Below the pieces are notes generated by a model. The model saw only the letters and a program-made list of their open reading frames with translations, searched no databases and was not told where the DNA came from. Positions 28,080-37,957 of a stretch of 64,000 bases of DNA are shown here, in pieces; the stretch's first letter is position 1; each line of letters begins with the position of its first letter. Position numbers and translations under genes: made by a program. Location: the NCBI RefSeq assembly GCF_003862485.1, contig NZ_RRCM01000001.1, positions 1,801,110 through 1,865,109 of the forward strand, read 5' to 3'. Origin of the DNA: Lachnoanaerobaculum orale. GTDB lineage: Bacteria > Bacillota > Clostridia > Lachnospirales > Lachnospiraceae.

Positions 28080-28519
28080 TAGATCACCTCACAAGTTCCG
28101 CCTGCAGCTTCAATCTTAGCTTTTGCACTTTCACTAACAGCAATATACTTAACAGTAAATTTCTTTGTTACTGAACCGTTTCCTAAAAGCTTAACTCCGT
28201 CTCTTGTATGTCTTATAATTCCGGCAGCCAATAATGTATCAGGAGTAACCTCAACGCCGTCCTCAAGACGATCAAGAACTGAAACGTTAACAGCTACGAT
28301 ATCCTTAGAGTTACGATTTGTAAATCCTCTCTTAGGGATACGTCTGTATAAAGGCATCTGACCACCTTCAAATCCAGGTCTTGTAGGTCCTGAACGCGCT
28401 TTCTGACCCTTGTGACCCTTACCGGCAGTCTTACCGTTACCTGAACCATGTCCACGGCCACGTCTGAAATTATCGCTGTGCTTTGAGCCTAATGCAGGCT
28501 GTAAATTAGATAAATCCAT
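28079..28519 (-). CDS. rplO: 50S ribosomal protein L15
   Basis: 146 residues from [14 protein letters not shown], with the Gly-rich [20 protein letters not shown] extension that threads into the 50S. AAGGAGG before this ATG decides the start over an upstream in-frame codon. Confidence 0.95.
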   Translation of the reverse strand: MDLSNLQPALGSKHSDNFRRGRGHGSGNGKTAGKGHKGQKARSGPTRPGFEGGQMPLYRRIPKRGFTNRNSKDIVAVNVSVLDRLEDGVEVTPDTLLAAGIIRHTRDGVKLLGNGSVTKKFTVKYIAVSESAKAKIEAAGGTCEVI

Positions 28520-28535
28520 CACTACACCTCCTTCT

Positions 28536-28715
28536 TTAGACTTCTTCAACTTTTACAAGATGTCTTACATGCCAAATCATACCTCTTACAGCATCATTGT
28601 CAGGCATCTCAACTGTCTTGTTTAACTTTCTCAAACCAAGTGCTTCTACAGTTGCTCTCTGCTTTGGGATAGCACCGATAGGAGACTTAACCAATGTAAT
28701 TTTTAACTTTGCCAT
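28536..28715 (-). CDS. rpmD: 50S ribosomal protein L30
   Basis: A 59-residue protein translated by hand: begins [20 protein letters not shown] and ends RHLVKVEEV. Complete bacterial L30 between rpsE and rplO, with a GGAGG site. Confidence 0.95.
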   Translation of the reverse strand: MAKLKITLVKSPIGAIPKQRATVEALGLRKLNKTVEMPDNDAVRGMIWHVRHLVKVEEV

Positions 28716-28727
28716 ATTTTCCTCCTA

Positions 28728-29237
28728 TTATGCTAGTATTTCTTCAACTGACTTACCACGAAGCTTTGCAATCTCTTCAGGTGTCTTAAGTGCTGCCAAA
28801 CCTGCAAGTGTAGCAAGACATACATTTGTCTTGTTATTTGAACCTAAAGACTTTGAACGGATATTCTTATATCCTGCAAGCTCCAATACCGCACGTGCAG
28901 GACCACCTGCGATAATACCTGTACCTTCAGGTGCTCTCTTCAAAAGTACGCTTGCACTTCCGAACTTTCCTGTGTAATCATGTGGAACACTTGAATTCTC
29001 ATCTATTCTAACCTCAACCAATGACTTGGTTGCTGCCTCTTTACCTTTACGGATAGCCTCAGGTACCTCTCCTGCCTTTCCAAGACCGATACCGACATGA
29101 CCATTACCGTCACCTACAACAACAAGAGCAGAAAACTTCATTGTACGTCCACCTTTTACGGTTTTGGATACACGCTTGATATTTACGACTCTGTCATTTA
29201 ACTCCAATTTGCTTGGATCGATGATTTGTCTCTTCAT
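28728..29237 (-). CDS. rpsE: 30S ribosomal protein S5
   Basis: 169 residues with the N-terminal S5 double-stranded RNA-binding fold (about 10-75) and C-terminal domain. Contributes to decoding fidelity and the mRNA entry tunnel. No unusual features. Confidence 0.97.
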   Translation of the reverse strand: MKRQIIDPSKLELNDRVVNIKRVSKTVKGGRTMKFSALVVVGDGNGHVGIGLGKAGEVPEAIRKGKEAATKSLVEVRIDENSSVPHDYTGKFGSASVLLKRAPEGTGIIAGGPARAVLELAGYKNIRSKSLGSNNKTNVCLATLAGLAALKTPEEIAKLRGKSVEEILA

Positions 29238-29254
29238 GTATGTTTCTCCTCCTA

Positions 29255-29623
29255 TTAGAATTGTAATCCTGCTTCACGTGCAGCTTCTGCAAGTGCGGCA
29301 ATCTTACCCTGATAGATGAATCCTCCTCTATCAAACACAACTTTGTCTATACCCTTCTCAAGGGCTCTCTTTGCAACAAGAGTTCCAACATATGCTGCAG
29401 CGTCTACATCATTTGTTTTTGAAAGCTCTTCTCTTACACTCTTCTCAAGTGTTGATGCACTTACTACTGTATTTCCCACTGTGTCGTCAATAATCTGAGC
29501 GTACATATGGTTGTTGCTTCTAAATACAGCAAGACGTGGTCTCTCAGTAGTTCCGCTGAGACGATTACGCAATCTGGAATGCTTTTTGATTCTGAGATCG
29601 CTCTTTGATTTTTTGCTAACCAT
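29255..29623 (-). CDS. rplR: 50S ribosomal protein L18
   Basis: 122 residues, 5S rRNA-binding protein; conserved [20 protein letters not shown] segment present. Start [14 protein letters not shown] with a GGAGG site. Confidence 0.97.
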   Translation of the reverse strand: MVSKKSKSDLRIKKHSRLRNRLSGTTERPRLAVFRSNNHMYAQIIDDTVGNTVVSASTLEKSVREELSKTNDVDAAAYVGTLVAKRALEKGIDKVVFDRGGFIYQGKIAALAEAAREAGLQF

Positions 29624-29638
29624 TTAATTACCCTCCTA

Positions 29639-30181
29639 TTATTTCTTACCGGTCTTACCGACTTTACGTCTGATAACTTCAGTAGAGTACTTAATACCTT
29701 TGCCCTTGTATGGCTCAGGCTTTCTTTTGCTTCTGATCTCTGCAGCGTACTGTCCGACTTTTTCCTTGTCGATACCCTGTACTTTGATGATGTTCTGTCC
29801 GTCAAGAACTGATGTGATACCCTCAGGATCCACCATCTCTACCGGATGTGAATATCCGAGTGAAAGCACAAGCTTATTTCCCTGCTTTGCCGCTCTGTAG
29901 CCAACACCGTTTACCTCAAGCACCTTCTCATAGCCTTCGGTTACACCAACTACCATGTTATGTATAAGGGTTCTTGTAAGACCGTGTAATGACTTGTTTT
30001 TCTTTAAGTCGTTAGGTCTGCTTACTACGATATCATCACCTTCCTGCTTAATGGTCATCTCTAAAGGTAATGCTCTCTCAAGTGTACCCTTAGGACCTTT
30101 TACAGTCACATGATTATTTTCTGCAATTGTAACAGTTACTCCTGCCGGAATTGCGATAGGCATTCTTCCAATTCGTGACAT
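29639..30181 (-). CDS. rplF: 50S ribosomal protein L6
   Basis: 180 residues with two L6 domains; start [15 protein letters not shown] and end signature [11 protein letters not shown]. Lies near the factor-binding site of the 50S. Preceded by a 151-nt gap with a long hairpin. Confidence 0.97.
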   Translation of the reverse strand: MSRIGRMPIAIPAGVTVTIAENNHVTVKGPKGTLERALPLEMTIKQEGDDIVVSRPNDLKKNKSLHGLTRTLIHNMVVGVTEGYEKVLEVNGVGYRAAKQGNKLVLSLGYSHPVEMVDPEGITSVLDGQNIIKVQGIDKEKVGQYAAEIRSKRKPEPYKGKGIKYSTEVIRRKVGKTGKK

Positions 30182-30241
30182 GCCGTCTTCCTCCTTAAAT
30201 TTGTCGTGAGCTTTTCGCTCAGGTTTTCAGGTTTATATCAT

Positions 30242-30287
30242 CTAATAGGAAGTCATTAAAGAAAAATTTCTTTATGACTGCTATTAG
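30242..30287 (-). repeat. long imperfect hairpin between rpsH and rplF
   Basis: On the minus strand CTAATAGCAGTCATAAAGAA pairs with the arm at 30264-30242 in about 20 bp with small bulges around a short T loop. A second small hairpin (GAGC-GAAAA-GCTC) follows at about 30207-30220. No coding frame in this 151-nt gap. Confidence 0.55.
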
Positions 30288-30332
30288 AGTTGAAACTTAA
30301 TTTATAATATTATTATATTCTTTCGTTTGGAA

Positions 30333-30734
30333 TTACCATACGAAAGCGAGCACCTCTCCACCTACGTTAAGCTTTCTTGCTTCTTTGTCTGTGATAACGC
30401 CGTTATTTGTTGAAATAATAGCTGTTCCTAGACCGCCAAGAACTCTTGGAAGCTCTTCTCTGCTTGCGTATATACGTAAGCCCGGCTTTGAAATTCTCTT
30501 CAATCCACTTATTATTCTCTCGCTCTTGTTAGCTGTATACTTAAGGAATATTCTGATATCCTTGAAGTTACCATTGTCAACAAGTTCGTACTTCTCTACA
30601 TAACCTTCTTCTACAAGTATGTTAGCTATTGCTATTTTCATCTTTGAGGAAGGAATATCAACTGAGTCATGTTTTGCAGTATTTGCATTTCTGATTCTGG
30701 TAAGCATATCTGCAATTGGATCGCTCATTGTCAT
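30333..30734 (-). CDS. rpsH: 30S ribosomal protein S8
   Basis: 133 residues, central-domain 16S rRNA binder and spc-operon regulator in E. coli. Starts [24 protein letters not shown] is 10 nt before the first ATG. Unusually, it is flanked on both sides by long hairpin-bearing gaps while its neighbours are tightly packed. Confidence 0.97.
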   Translation of the reverse strand: MTMSDPIADMLTRIRNANTAKHDSVDIPSSKMKIAIANILVEEGYVEKYELVDNGNFKDIRIFLKYTANKSERIISGLKRISKPGLRIYASREELPRVLGGLGTAIISTNNGVITDKEARKLNVGGEVLAFVW

Positions 30735-30825
30735 GGAATTTTTTCCTCCTGTTTATTTTAAATGTATCTTGTATAAATTCTTTTCTTTGCTTTGATTAAG
30801 CTTAAGCTGAGGAAACACTTCCCAA

Positions 30826-30971
30826 CTAAGTTCGCACTTCGTTACGCTCGTGCTCACTATCTGCCGGGTGGCGTCCACTCGACTAAGCTCAAACTTCGCT
30901 TCGCTCGTTTTCACTAAGGCTCGGGACGGGCTTTCGCACTAAATTCGCACTTCACTTCGTTCGTGCTCATT
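30826..30971 (-). repeat. three 33-nt palindromic repeats inside the spc operon
   Basis: Copies at 30826-30858, 30883-30915 and 30939-30971, spaced 57 and 56 nt. Copies 1 and 3 share 27 of 33 positions, copies 1 and 2 share 26. Each has an inverted-repeat core: GCAC...GTGC in copies 1 and 3, AAAC...GTTT in copy 2, so both arms changed together. They fill the 254-nt gap between rpsN and rpsH, which has no gene. Confidence 0.75.
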
Positions 30972-30988
30972 AAGTGCTCAATGCCTGC

Positions 30989-31174
30989 CTACCAGCTGGC
31001 TTTCTTAACTCCCGGGATCTGACCCTTATAAGCCAATTCACGGAAGCAAATTCTACAGATACCATACTTTTTAAGATAAGCATGTGGACGACCGCAGATT
31101 CTGCATCTGCTGTATTCTCTTGTAGAGAATTTTGCCGGTCTAGCCTGCTTGATCTTCATTGAAGTCTTTGCCAT
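30989..31174 (-). CDS. rpsN: 30S ribosomal protein S14, zinc-binding type (S14 type Z)
   Basis: 61 residues with the zinc ligands CRIC...CRIC and the ending [11 protein letters not shown]. The short zinc-binding form is typical for Firmicutes. It stands between rplE and the repeat-bearing gap. Confidence 0.97.
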   Translation of the reverse strand: MAKTSMKIKQARPAKFSTREYSRCRICGRPHAYLKKYGICRICFRELAYKGQIPGVKKASW

Positions 31175-31191
31175 GAAATCTTCCTCCTAAA

Positions 31192-31731
31192 TTATTTGAA
31201 AAATGGCATATTGAATAATGTCAAAAGTTCTCTAGCTTCTTCATCTGTGTTTGCAGTAGTAACGAAAATAACGTCCATACCACGAACCTTGTCAATCTTA
31301 TCATACTCTATCTCAGGGAAGATAAGCTGTTCCTTAACTCCAAGAGCATAATTTCCTCTACCGTCAAATGCATTAGGATTTACACCTCTAAAGTCACGCA
31401 CTCTAGGCAGAGCAAGATTTATAAGTCTGTCAGCAAACTCATACATCTTTGAACCGCGAAGAGTTACCTTACAACCTATAGGCATACCCTCTCTAAGTTT
31501 AAAGTTAGCAACTGATTTCTTAGCCTTTGTAACTACCGCCTTTTGTCCGGAGATAATTTCAAGATCTCTAACTGCAGCATCTAACACTTTTGCATTGTCT
31601 TTTGCCTCACCGACAGCCATATTGATAACGATCTTATCAAGCTTCGGTACCTGCATAGGATTCTTATATCCAAACTTCTCAGTCATTTTCTTGACGATTT
31701 CGTTGTCATACATTTCCTTTAATCTTGCCAT
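31192..31731 (-). CDS. rplE: 50S ribosomal protein L5
   Basis: 179 residues; central protuberance protein that binds 5S rRNA and contacts P-site tRNA. Start [16 protein letters not shown], signature [17 protein letters not shown]. Complete. Confidence 0.97.
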   Translation of the reverse strand: MARLKEMYDNEIVKKMTEKFGYKNPMQVPKLDKIVINMAVGEAKDNAKVLDAAVRDLEIISGQKAVVTKAKKSVANFKLREGMPIGCKVTLRGSKMYEFADRLINLALPRVRDFRGVNPNAFDGRGNYALGVKEQLIFPEIEYDKIDKVRGMDVIFVTTANTDEEARELLTLFNMPFFK

Positions 31732-31748
31732 GTTTTCCTCCTTTCCAA

Positions 31749-32054
31749 TTAGTCGATAGCCTTACCGGTCTTCTTAGCTACACGAACTTTCTTGCCGTCT
31801 TTTACTTCAAAACCGACTCTTGTAGCCTGACCGTCAACAACCAACATTACATTTGATATATCAATAGTTCCCTCTGTATTTACGATACCGCCGTTCTGGT
31901 TAGCCATACTTGGCTTTGTATGCTTTGTAATCATATTACAGCCTTCAACTATTACTCTGTTCTTCTTAGTATCAACCTTTAATACTTTACCTGTCTTGCC
32001 TTTATCTTTTCCAGATATGATTTTAACCATATCATCTCTTTTGATTTTATGCAC
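31749..32054 (-). CDS. rplX: 50S ribosomal protein L24
   Basis: 101 residues with a KOW domain at the N-terminus ([16 protein letters not shown] region). Translation is called from GTG, because AAGGAGG lies 6 nt upstream and no ATG fits as well; the next ATG would remove eight residues. Confidence 0.95.
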   Translation of the reverse strand: MHKIKRDDMVKIISGKDKGKTGKVLKVDTKKNRVIVEGCNMITKHTKPSMANQNGGIVNTEGTIDISNVMLVVDGQATRVGFEVKDGKKVRVAKKTGKAID

Positions 32055-32065
32055 GCTAGACCTCC

Positions 32066-32434
32066 TTATAATACTTCAGGTGCGAGAGATACAATCTTCA
32101 TGAACTGCTTCTCACGAAGTTCTCTTGCAACCGGTCCAAAGATACGAGTACCTCTTGGAGTCTTGTCATCCTTGATTATAACTGCTGCGTTTTCATCGAA
32201 TTTGATGTATGAACCGTCTTTACGGCGTGTGCTATTGACTGATCTTACTACAACAGCCTTAACAACATCACCTTTCTTAACAACACCGCCGGGTGTTGCA
32301 TCTTTAACGGTAGCGACGATTATATCGCCGATATGAGCATATCTTCTAGTTGAACCACCCATAACACGAATTGTAAGCAATTCCTTTGCTCCGGTGTTAT
32401 CGGCTACCTTCAATCTTGTTTCCTGCTGAATCAT
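32066..32434 (-). CDS. rplN: 50S ribosomal protein L14
   Basis: 122 residues, start [18 protein letters not shown] and end [13 protein letters not shown], identical in length to the family. At the subunit interface. Confidence 0.97.
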   Translation of the reverse strand: MIQQETRLKVADNTGAKELLTIRVMGGSTRRYAHIGDIIVATVKDATPGGVVKKGDVVKAVVVRSVNSTRRKDGSYIKFDENAAVIIKDDKTPRGTRIFGPVARELREKQFMKIVSLAPEVL

Positions 32435-32457
32435 GCCGGATACTCCTTCCTACCTAA

Positions 32458-32712
32458 TTATTTTGCCTTCTCAATTATCTGTACAAGTCTCCATCTCTTA
32501 TCCTTTGAAAGAGGTCTTGTCTCCATAATCTTTACAGTATCGCCAATGTTACATTCATTCTTCTCATCATGTGCCTTGAACTTAACAGTCTTCTTTACAA
32601 TCTTGCCATAAAGTGGATGCTTTACATGGTCTTCGATTGCAACAGTGATTGTCTTATCCATCTTATCGCTAACAACCTTGCCGATACGGGTTTTTCTAAG
32701 ATTTCTCTCCAC
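32458..32712 (-). CDS. rpsQ: 30S ribosomal protein S17
   Basis: 84 residues, OB-fold 16S rRNA binder; start [19 protein letters not shown]. Standard length and context. Confidence 0.97.
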   Translation of the reverse strand: MERNLRKTRIGKVVSDKMDKTITVAIEDHVKHPLYGKIVKKTVKFKAHDEKNECNIGDTVKIMETRPLSKDKRWRLVQIIEKAK

Positions 32713-32730
32713 GGTTTATCTCCTTTATCT

Positions 32731-32937
32731 TTATGCCAATTTTGCATTCTCAGTGATAACTGTCTGAATTCTGGCAATGTTCCTACGAACTTCCTTAATT
32801 CTTGAAGTGTTATCCAACTGGCTGGTTGCATTTTGGAATCTAAGGTTGAAAAGTTCCTTCTTTGCCAAAACCAATTCCTCATTTAACTGTTCTAAGCTTT
32901 TTGACTTTAATTCGTTTACATAATTCTTAGTTTTCAC
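32731..32937 (-). CDS. rpmC: 50S ribosomal protein L29
   Basis: A helical protein near the exit tunnel, 68 residues from a GTG read as Met-Lys-Thr-Lys-Asn-Tyr. GGTGA/GGCGG sits 5-8 nt upstream. Another GTG three codons earlier lies too close to the ribosome site. The 5' end overlaps rplP by about 11 nt. Confidence 0.93.
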   Translation of the reverse strand: MKTKNYVNELKSKSLEQLNEELVLAKKELFNLRFQNATSQLDNTSRIKEVRRNIARIQTVITENAKLA

Positions 32938-33364
32938 TTGCTTCACCGCCTTCCAAATCAGCCTTTGAAACTATCTTACATCTGCAAGGAAGCTTATGCA
33001 TTGCAAGACGAAGTGCCTCTCTGGCAATCTCTTCAGGTACGCCTGCGATCTCGAATAATACACGACCCGGCTTTACAACAGCTACCCAATACTCTGTAGC
33101 ACCCTTACCTGAACCCATTCGAGTCTCAGCAGGTTTTGCTGTAACAGGCTTATCAGGGAAAATCTTTATCCAAACTTTACCGCCACGCTTGATATAACGA
33201 GTCATAGCAACTCTGGCAGCCTCTATCTGGTTTGACTTTATCCAACAAGGATCAAGGGATACTAAACCATACTCACCGTAAGTGATCTTATTGCCTCTTA
33301 GGGCCTTACCTGCCATAGAACCTCTAAACTGTTTTCTACGCTTTACTCTCTTAGGCATTAACAT
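32927..33364 (-). CDS. rplP: 50S ribosomal protein L16
   Basis: 145 residues, start [15 protein letters not shown], close in length to the B. subtilis protein (MLLPKRV). Near the peptidyl transferase centre and 5S rRNA. The GGGAG ribosome site lies in the last codons of rpsC. Confidence 0.96.
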   Translation of the reverse strand: MLMPKRVKRRKQFRGSMAGKALRGNKITYGEYGLVSLDPCWIKSNQIEAARVAMTRYIKRGGKVWIKIFPDKPVTAKPAETRMGSGKGATEYWVAVVKPGRVLFEIAGVPEEIAREALRLAMHKLPCRCKIVSKADLEGGEASEN

Positions 33365-33365
33365 A

Positions 33366-34022
33366 TTATTTTACGCTCCCTTCCTGTGTTTTTCTTTGAG
33401 GAAGCACCTCACCTGTATAAATCCAAACCTTAACACCGACTTTACCGTATGTTGTGTTTGCCTCTGCAAAACCGTACTGAATGTCGGCTCTCAATGTCTG
33501 AAGCGGGATAGTACCCTCTGAATAGAACTCTGTACGAGCCATATCCGCACCGCCAAGACGTCCTGAACAGCTTGCCTTGATACCAAGTACTCCTGCCTTC
33601 ATACTTCTTGACATTGTTGACTTCATTGCTCTACGGAATGAAATACGGTTCTCAAGCTGTGCAGCGATGTTCTCAGCTACAAGCTGTGCATCTCTGTCAG
33701 GTCTCTTGATTTCTTTAATATCAATGAATACTTTCTTATCTGTAAACTTTGATACTTCCTTCTTTAATTTCTCAACTTCAGCACCCTGCTTACCGATAAC
33801 AACACCCGGTCTTGCAGTATGAAGTATTATTCTAACTCTGTCTGAAGCACGCTCTATTTCAATATCTGATACGCTTGCTGAATAAAGTTTCTTCTTTAAG
33901 AACTTTCTGATATTGTAGTCTTCCACTAAACAATCAGCGAAATCCTTATCAGCGTACCATCTGGAGCTCCAGTCTTTTATAACACCGACTCTAAGTCCAT
34001 GTGGATTAACTTTCTGTCCCAT
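33366..34022 (-). CDS. rpsC: 30S ribosomal protein S3
   Basis: 218 residues with a KH domain at about 40-108 and the S3 C-terminal domain; part of the mRNA entry helicase site. Start [15 protein letters not shown]. Confidence 0.97.
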   Translation of the reverse strand: MGQKVNPHGLRVGVIKDWSSRWYADKDFADCLVEDYNIRKFLKKKLYSASVSDIEIERASDRVRIILHTARPGVVIGKQGAEVEKLKKEVSKFTDKKVFIDIKEIKRPDRDAQLVAENIAAQLENRISFRRAMKSTMSRSMKAGVLGIKASCSGRLGGADMARTEFYSEGTIPLQTLRADIQYGFAEANTTYGKVGVKVWIYTGEVLPQRKTQEGSVK

Positions 34023-34036
34023 TTTCGCGTCTCCTC

Positions 34037-34423
34037 CTATCTTTCATCTAAGACCACTGTGATATGGCTCATTCTCTTCTCGATACGATAAGCTCTACCC
34101 TGTGCTCTAGGCTTAATTCTCTTCATTATAGGGCCGTCACTTGCGTAACACTCTGCAATATATAACTTAGACGGATCTAAATTGTTGTTGTTCTCAGCAT
34201 TAGCAACTGCTGACTCTACCAATTTCTTGATAACACTTGACGCATATCTTGGGCTATACATAAGAATACCCAAAGCCTCACCAACATTCTTACCTCTGAT
34301 AGCATCCAGCACGAAACATGCCTTCTGAACAGGTACTCTGGCATATGAGAGCTTAGCTGATGGTCTGGTGTCCTTAACTGCATTTCTTTCTCTTTTAATC
34401 TGGGATCTATGTCCTTTTGCCAT
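34037..34423 (-). CDS. rplV: 50S ribosomal protein L22
   Basis: 128 residues; the beta-hairpin lining the exit tunnel is visible in the C-terminal part ([14 protein letters not shown]). A short N-terminal extension precedes the conserved core. Confidence 0.97.
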   Translation of the reverse strand: MAKGHRSQIKRERNAVKDTRPSAKLSYARVPVQKACFVLDAIRGKNVGEALGILMYSPRYASSVIKKLVESAVANAENNNNLDPSKLYIAECYASDGPIMKRIKPRAQGRAYRIEKRMSHITVVLDER

Positions 34424-34449
34424 TTAAAAAACCTCCTTTCAACCCTCTC

Positions 34450-34728
34450 TTATCTTGAAGCTTTCTTATCGTCAGCTTTATGTCCTCTGTAAGTTCTTGT
34501 AGCAACGAACTCACCAAGCTTATGTCCTACCATATCCTCGGTAACATATACCGGAACATGCTTTCTTCCATCATGAACAGCAATAGTATGACCTACCATC
34601 TGTGGGAAGATTGTAGAACGGCGTGACCATGTCTTGATGACACTCTTGTCGCCGGCTTTGTTCATTGCGTCAACTTTCTTTAATAAACTTGCATCTGCAA
34701 ATGGTCCTTTTTTAAGTGAACGTGACAT
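34450..34728 (-). CDS. rpsS: 30S ribosomal protein S19
   Basis: 92 residues, start [12 protein letters not shown], with the conserved HNGRKH-like segment [16 protein letters not shown] 30S head protein. Confidence 0.97.
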   Translation of the reverse strand: MSRSLKKGPFADASLLKKVDAMNKAGDKSVIKTWSRRSTIFPQMVGHTIAVHDGRKHVPVYVTEDMVGHKLGEFVATRTYRGHKADDKKASR

Positions 34729-34742
34729 TTATCTTTCCTCCT

Positions 34743-35591
34743 TTATTTAGTAGCGGCCTTACCATCTCTTCTTCTGATGATTAGCTTATTAGACTGTTTC
34801 TTCTTGTTTCTAGTCTTAAGACCAAGAGCCGGTTTACCCCAAGGAGTAGATGGACCCGGACGACCGATTCCGGTTTTACCTTCACCACCACCGTGTGGAT
34901 GGTCATTAGGGTTCATGACAGAACCACGAACTGTAGGTCTGATACCCATGTGGCGCTTTCTTCCCGCCTTACCGAGCTTAACAAGTGAATGCTCACCGTT
35001 TCCTACTATACCGATAGTAGCTCTGCAAATGATCGGAACCATTCTCATCTCGCCTGAAGGAAGACGAAGAGTTGCATACTTTCCTTCCTTAGCCATAAGC
35101 TGTGCAACATTTCCTGCTGAACGAACAAGCTGTCCGCCCTTTCCAGGGTAAAGCTCGATGTTATGAATCTGTGCACCTACAGGAATCTCTGCAAGTGGTA
35201 AACAGTTTCCGATTCTTGCCTCTGCACCTGAACCGCTTACGATTGTAGCTCCAACCTGAAGTCCTTCAGGAGCAAGGATATAAGCCTTTGCACCGTCTAC
35301 ATATGAGATAAGTGCAATATTTGCTGTTCTGTTAGGATCATACTCTATTGCAACAACTTTTGCAGGAACTCCATCCTTTGAATTTCTCTTAAAGTCGATA
35401 ATTCTGTATTTTCTCTTTGCACCGCCACCACGATGTCTAACTGTTATTTTACCTTGATTGTTTCTTCCTGAGTTCTTCTTGATTGGTGCCAACAATGACT
35501 TCTCAGGAGTACTCTTAGTGATTACGCTAAAGTCCAAACCTGTCATGTTTCTTCTTGACGGTGTATACGGACTATACTTCTTTATTCCCAT
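34743..35591 (-). CDS. rplB: 50S ribosomal protein L2
   Basis: 282 residues from [14 protein letters not shown], with the catalytic-centre region [15 protein letters not shown] including the invariant histidine. GAAGGAG before this ATG excludes an upstream in-frame codon. Confidence 0.96.
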   Translation of the reverse strand: MGIKKYSPYTPSRRNMTGLDFSVITKSTPEKSLLAPIKKNSGRNNQGKITVRHRGGGAKRKYRIIDFKRNSKDGVPAKVVAIEYDPNRTANIALISYVDGAKAYILAPEGLQVGATIVSGSGAEARIGNCLPLAEIPVGAQIHNIELYPGKGGQLVRSAGNVAQLMAKEGKYATLRLPSGEMRMVPIICRATIGIVGNGEHSLVKLGKAGRKRHMGIRPTVRGSVMNPNDHPHGGGEGKTGIGRPGPSTPWGKPALGLKTRNKKKQSNKLIIRRRDGKAATK

Positions 35592-35621
35592 TTTATCTCC
35601 TTCTTGTGCTATGCACTTTAT

Positions 35622-35684
35622 CACGGCAGGATGCCGTATAATATTACTCAGATATTATCTGAGAAAAAGCAACATTTGTTGCTT
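35622..35684 (-). repeat. three tandem perfect hairpins between rplW and rplB
   Basis: ACGGCA/TGCCGT (35623-35637), CTCAGATA/TATCTGAG (35647-35663) and AGCAACA/TGTTGCT (35668-35683), the last touching the rplW stop. Each stem is perfect with a loop of 1-3 nt. No T run suggests termination. Confidence 0.6.
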
Positions 35685-35982
35685 ATAATCCCTGGAATAA
35701 CTCGATATCCTTACTGTCCTCTGTAAGCCATACAATAGCCTTTTTAACCTTTGCTGTCTTACCTGTTGTCATTCCTCTTCTCTTTGACTTTCCGTCCTGG
35801 TTCATAGTATTTACTCTTGAAACCTTAACGCCGTCAAACATCTTCTCAACAGCTTCTTTGATCATTGTCTTGTTTGACTCAGGATGTACAAGGAAAGTAT
35901 ACTTTTTATCAGTCATGCCGAGCATGCTCTTCTCTGTAATAACCGGCTTAAGTATTACATCATAGTATTGTATGTTTGCCAT
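35683..35982 (-). CDS. rplW: 50S ribosomal protein L23
   Basis: 99 residues; docking site for SRP and trigger factor at the exit tunnel. Start [19 protein letters not shown]. Its ATG overlaps the rplD stop by 1 nt. Confidence 0.97.
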   Translation of the reverse strand: MANIQYYDVILKPVITEKSMLGMTDKKYTFLVHPESNKTMIKEAVEKMFDGVKVSRVNTMNQDGKSKRRGMTTGKTAKVKKAIVWLTEDSKDIELFQGL

Positions 35983-36602
35983 TACGCATATACCTCCTCT
36001 ATAGTCTTAACAGCGTCCTTTGAAGCTACCACTGTGTTGTACTTTAAGATATCATATACATTGATAGTCTTAGGTGAAGCAGCCTTAACACCATATATAT
36101 TTCTAACAGAAAGTACAGTGTTCTTCTCATTCTCAGCACATACAACAAGTGCCTTCTTAACATTTAAGTTGTTCAAAGTCTGCTGCATCTTCTTTGTCTT
36201 AATCTCGCTCATTGCAAAATCATCAACTACGATGAACTTGTTCTCAAGAACTCTGCTTGTAAGAGCACTCTTAAGAGCGATTCTCTTCTCTTTCTTATTG
36301 AGATTGATTGTATAATCTCTTGGAGTAGGTGCAAATACAACACCGCCACCCTTCCACTGAGGTGATCTTGTTGAACCCTGACGTGCATGTCCTGTACCTT
36401 TTTGCTTCCAAGGCTTTCTACCGCCACCGCTAACTTCGGAACGGGTCTTTGCCTTTTGTGTTCCCTGACGCTTGTTTGCCAACTGTGCAACAACTGCCAT
36501 ATGAACTAAATGCTCGTTAACATTAACTCCGAACACAGCATCATTTAATTCTATACTACCTACTTCTTTTCCTTCAATATTAAATACTGATATATTAGCC
36601 AT
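35982..36602 (-). CDS. rplD: 50S ribosomal protein L4
   Basis: 206 residues with the loop that reaches the exit tunnel ([20 protein letters not shown]). In gamma-proteobacteria L4 represses the S10 operon; whether it does so here through the leader described upstream is unknown. Confidence 0.97.
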   Translation of the reverse strand: MANISVFNIEGKEVGSIELNDAVFGVNVNEHLVHMAVVAQLANKRQGTQKAKTRSEVSGGGRKPWKQKGTGHARQGSTRSPQWKGGGVVFAPTPRDYTINLNKKEKRIALKSALTSRVLENKFIVVDDFAMSEIKTKKMQQTLNNLNVKKALVVCAENEKNTVLSVRNIYGVKAASPKTINVYDILKYNTVVASKDAVKTIEEVYA

Positions 36603-36624
36603 TTGTGTTCCTCCTTTCTGTTAG

Positions 36625-37302
36625 TTATTTCTTCTTAACAGTCTCTTTTAATGTTATTAGAGCCTTCTTTGAACCCGGCATTGAACCCTTTACAAGGATA
36701 AGATTCTTATCTGCATCAACTCTTACGATTTCAAGATTCTGTGTTGTCACCTTCTTTGCGCCCATATGTCCAGGCATTCCTTTACCCTTGAATACATGGC
36801 TCGGATCTGAAGATGAACCGTTTGAACCCTGATGACGGTGGAACTTTGAACCGTGACTCATAGGTCCTCTTGACTGTCCGTGACGCTTGATAGCACCCTG
36901 GAAGCCCTTACCCTTTGAGATAGCTGTTGCATCAACTTTATCTCCTGCAGCGAAGATATCTGCTTTGATTTCAGCCTTTGGAGCATACTCTGATGCATTC
37001 TCAAACTTGAACTCTCTGATAAATCTTCCGGCAGCAAAAACTTCTCTCTTCTTATCACCGTTCTCAACTACAGTCTTCTCAATTCCTGCCTTAGCAAGAT
37101 GACCTGACTTAGCCTTATTAACCAACTTTGTACGGATCTGTCCATATGCAACCTGAACTGAATTGTATCCGTCATTCTCCTCTGTCTTAACCTGTGTAAC
37201 AACACATGGTCCTGCAAGAAGAACTGTTACAGGTATTAACACGCCGTTCTCATCGAAAATCTGTGTCATACCTACTTTTCTAGCAAGTATTGCTTTCTTC
37301 AT
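36625..37302 (-). CDS. rplC: 50S ribosomal protein L3
   Basis: 225 residues, start [16 protein letters not shown], with the [15 protein letters not shown] region that points to the peptidyl transferase centre. Second gene of the operon. Confidence 0.97.
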   Translation of the reverse strand: MKKAILARKVGMTQIFDENGVLIPVTVLLAGPCVVTQVKTEENDGYNSVQVAYGQIRTKLVNKAKSGHLAKAGIEKTVVENGDKKREVFAAGRFIREFKFENASEYAPKAEIKADIFAAGDKVDATAISKGKGFQGAIKRHGQSRGPMSHGSKFHRHQGSNGSSSDPSHVFKGKGMPGHMGAKKVTTQNLEIVRVDADKNLILVKGSMPGSKKALITLKETVKKK

Positions 37303-37377
37303 TATTATACCTCCTGGTTTATTCTACAGCGGAGCACTATGTGCTCATCCTAGAGCAGGATTAACGCTTATAGCGGA

Positions 37378-37695
37378 TTATCTACTCTTCATTTTGATGT
37401 CAATGTTCACACCTGCAGGCATTTCCAATCTGGAAAGTGCATCAACAGTCTTCTGTGATGGTGCAATGACATCAATCAATCTCTTGTGAGTTCTCTGCTC
37501 GAACTGCTCACGAGAGTCTTTGTACTTATGTACAGCTCTAAGGATAGTAACCACTTCCTTCTTTGTTGGTAGTGGAACAGGTCCTGAAACAGCTGCTCCT
37601 GTCTTCTTTACAGTATCAACAATTCTTGCAGCACAGCTGTCAACCAATTGGTGATCATAAGCTTTTAATGTGATTCTCATTACCTGATTTGCCAT
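37378..37695 (-). CDS. rpsJ: 30S ribosomal protein S10
   Basis: 105 residues from [17 protein letters not shown]; also the NusE antitermination factor. AAGGAGG lies 11 nt before this ATG. The open frame continues 30 codons upstream through the leader stem, but the family begins at this Met. First gene of the operon that runs to rplQ. Confidence 0.96.
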   Translation of the reverse strand: MANQVMRITLKAYDHQLVDSCAARIVDTVKKTGAAVSGPVPLPTKKEVVTILRAVHKYKDSREQFEQRTHKRLIDVIAPSQKTVDALSRLEMPAGVNIDIKMKSR

Positions 37696-37735
37696 AAAAA
37701 AAGCCGCCTCCTTTTCAATCTTTATAAAAGAAATT

Positions 37736-37828
37736 GACAAGCGGTGACTGTACACTCTTCCGTGCGTGTCGTAAAACTTAACCACACGAAATACTCAATA
37801 TGAGATGCTGTTTGTACAGTGACTTGTC
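37736..37828 (-). ncRNA. structured leader of the S10 operon
   Basis: Within a leader of about 210 nt, ACTGTACA pairs with TGTACAGT (8 bp) and GACAAG with CTTGTC (6 bp), closing a 93-nt domain whose 3' arm lies just upstream of the rpsJ ribosome site. A smaller hairpin (CGTGT...ACACG) lies inside. This fits an autoregulatory or anti-termination leader. Confidence 0.5.
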
Positions 37829-37915
37829 GCCAGTTTTTGCAACATGACCTTCGCTCCACATAAAACCCGTAAACGGCAACCTATGCTTCTTAGCTATCAA
37901 TGTCACAGCTGTTCT

Positions 37916-37944
37916 AGGATAGCACAGATTGAATCTGATTGCAA
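37916..37944 (-). promoter_or_regulatory. promoter of the S10-spc-alpha operon
   Basis: TTGCAA (37939-37944), a 17-nt spacer and TATCCT (37916-37921), 14 nt after the stop of the upstream gene. No other strong promoter was noticed downstream, so the 31-gene run may be one transcript. Confidence 0.65.
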
Positions 37945-37957
37945 GCACTTTTTTATT

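Noticed and set aside
30826-30971. CRISPR array
   Set aside because: Three diverged palindromic repeats with spacers of 23-24 nt lie within a ribosomal operon, with no cas genes; repeat identity of about 80 percent is too low for CRISPR.
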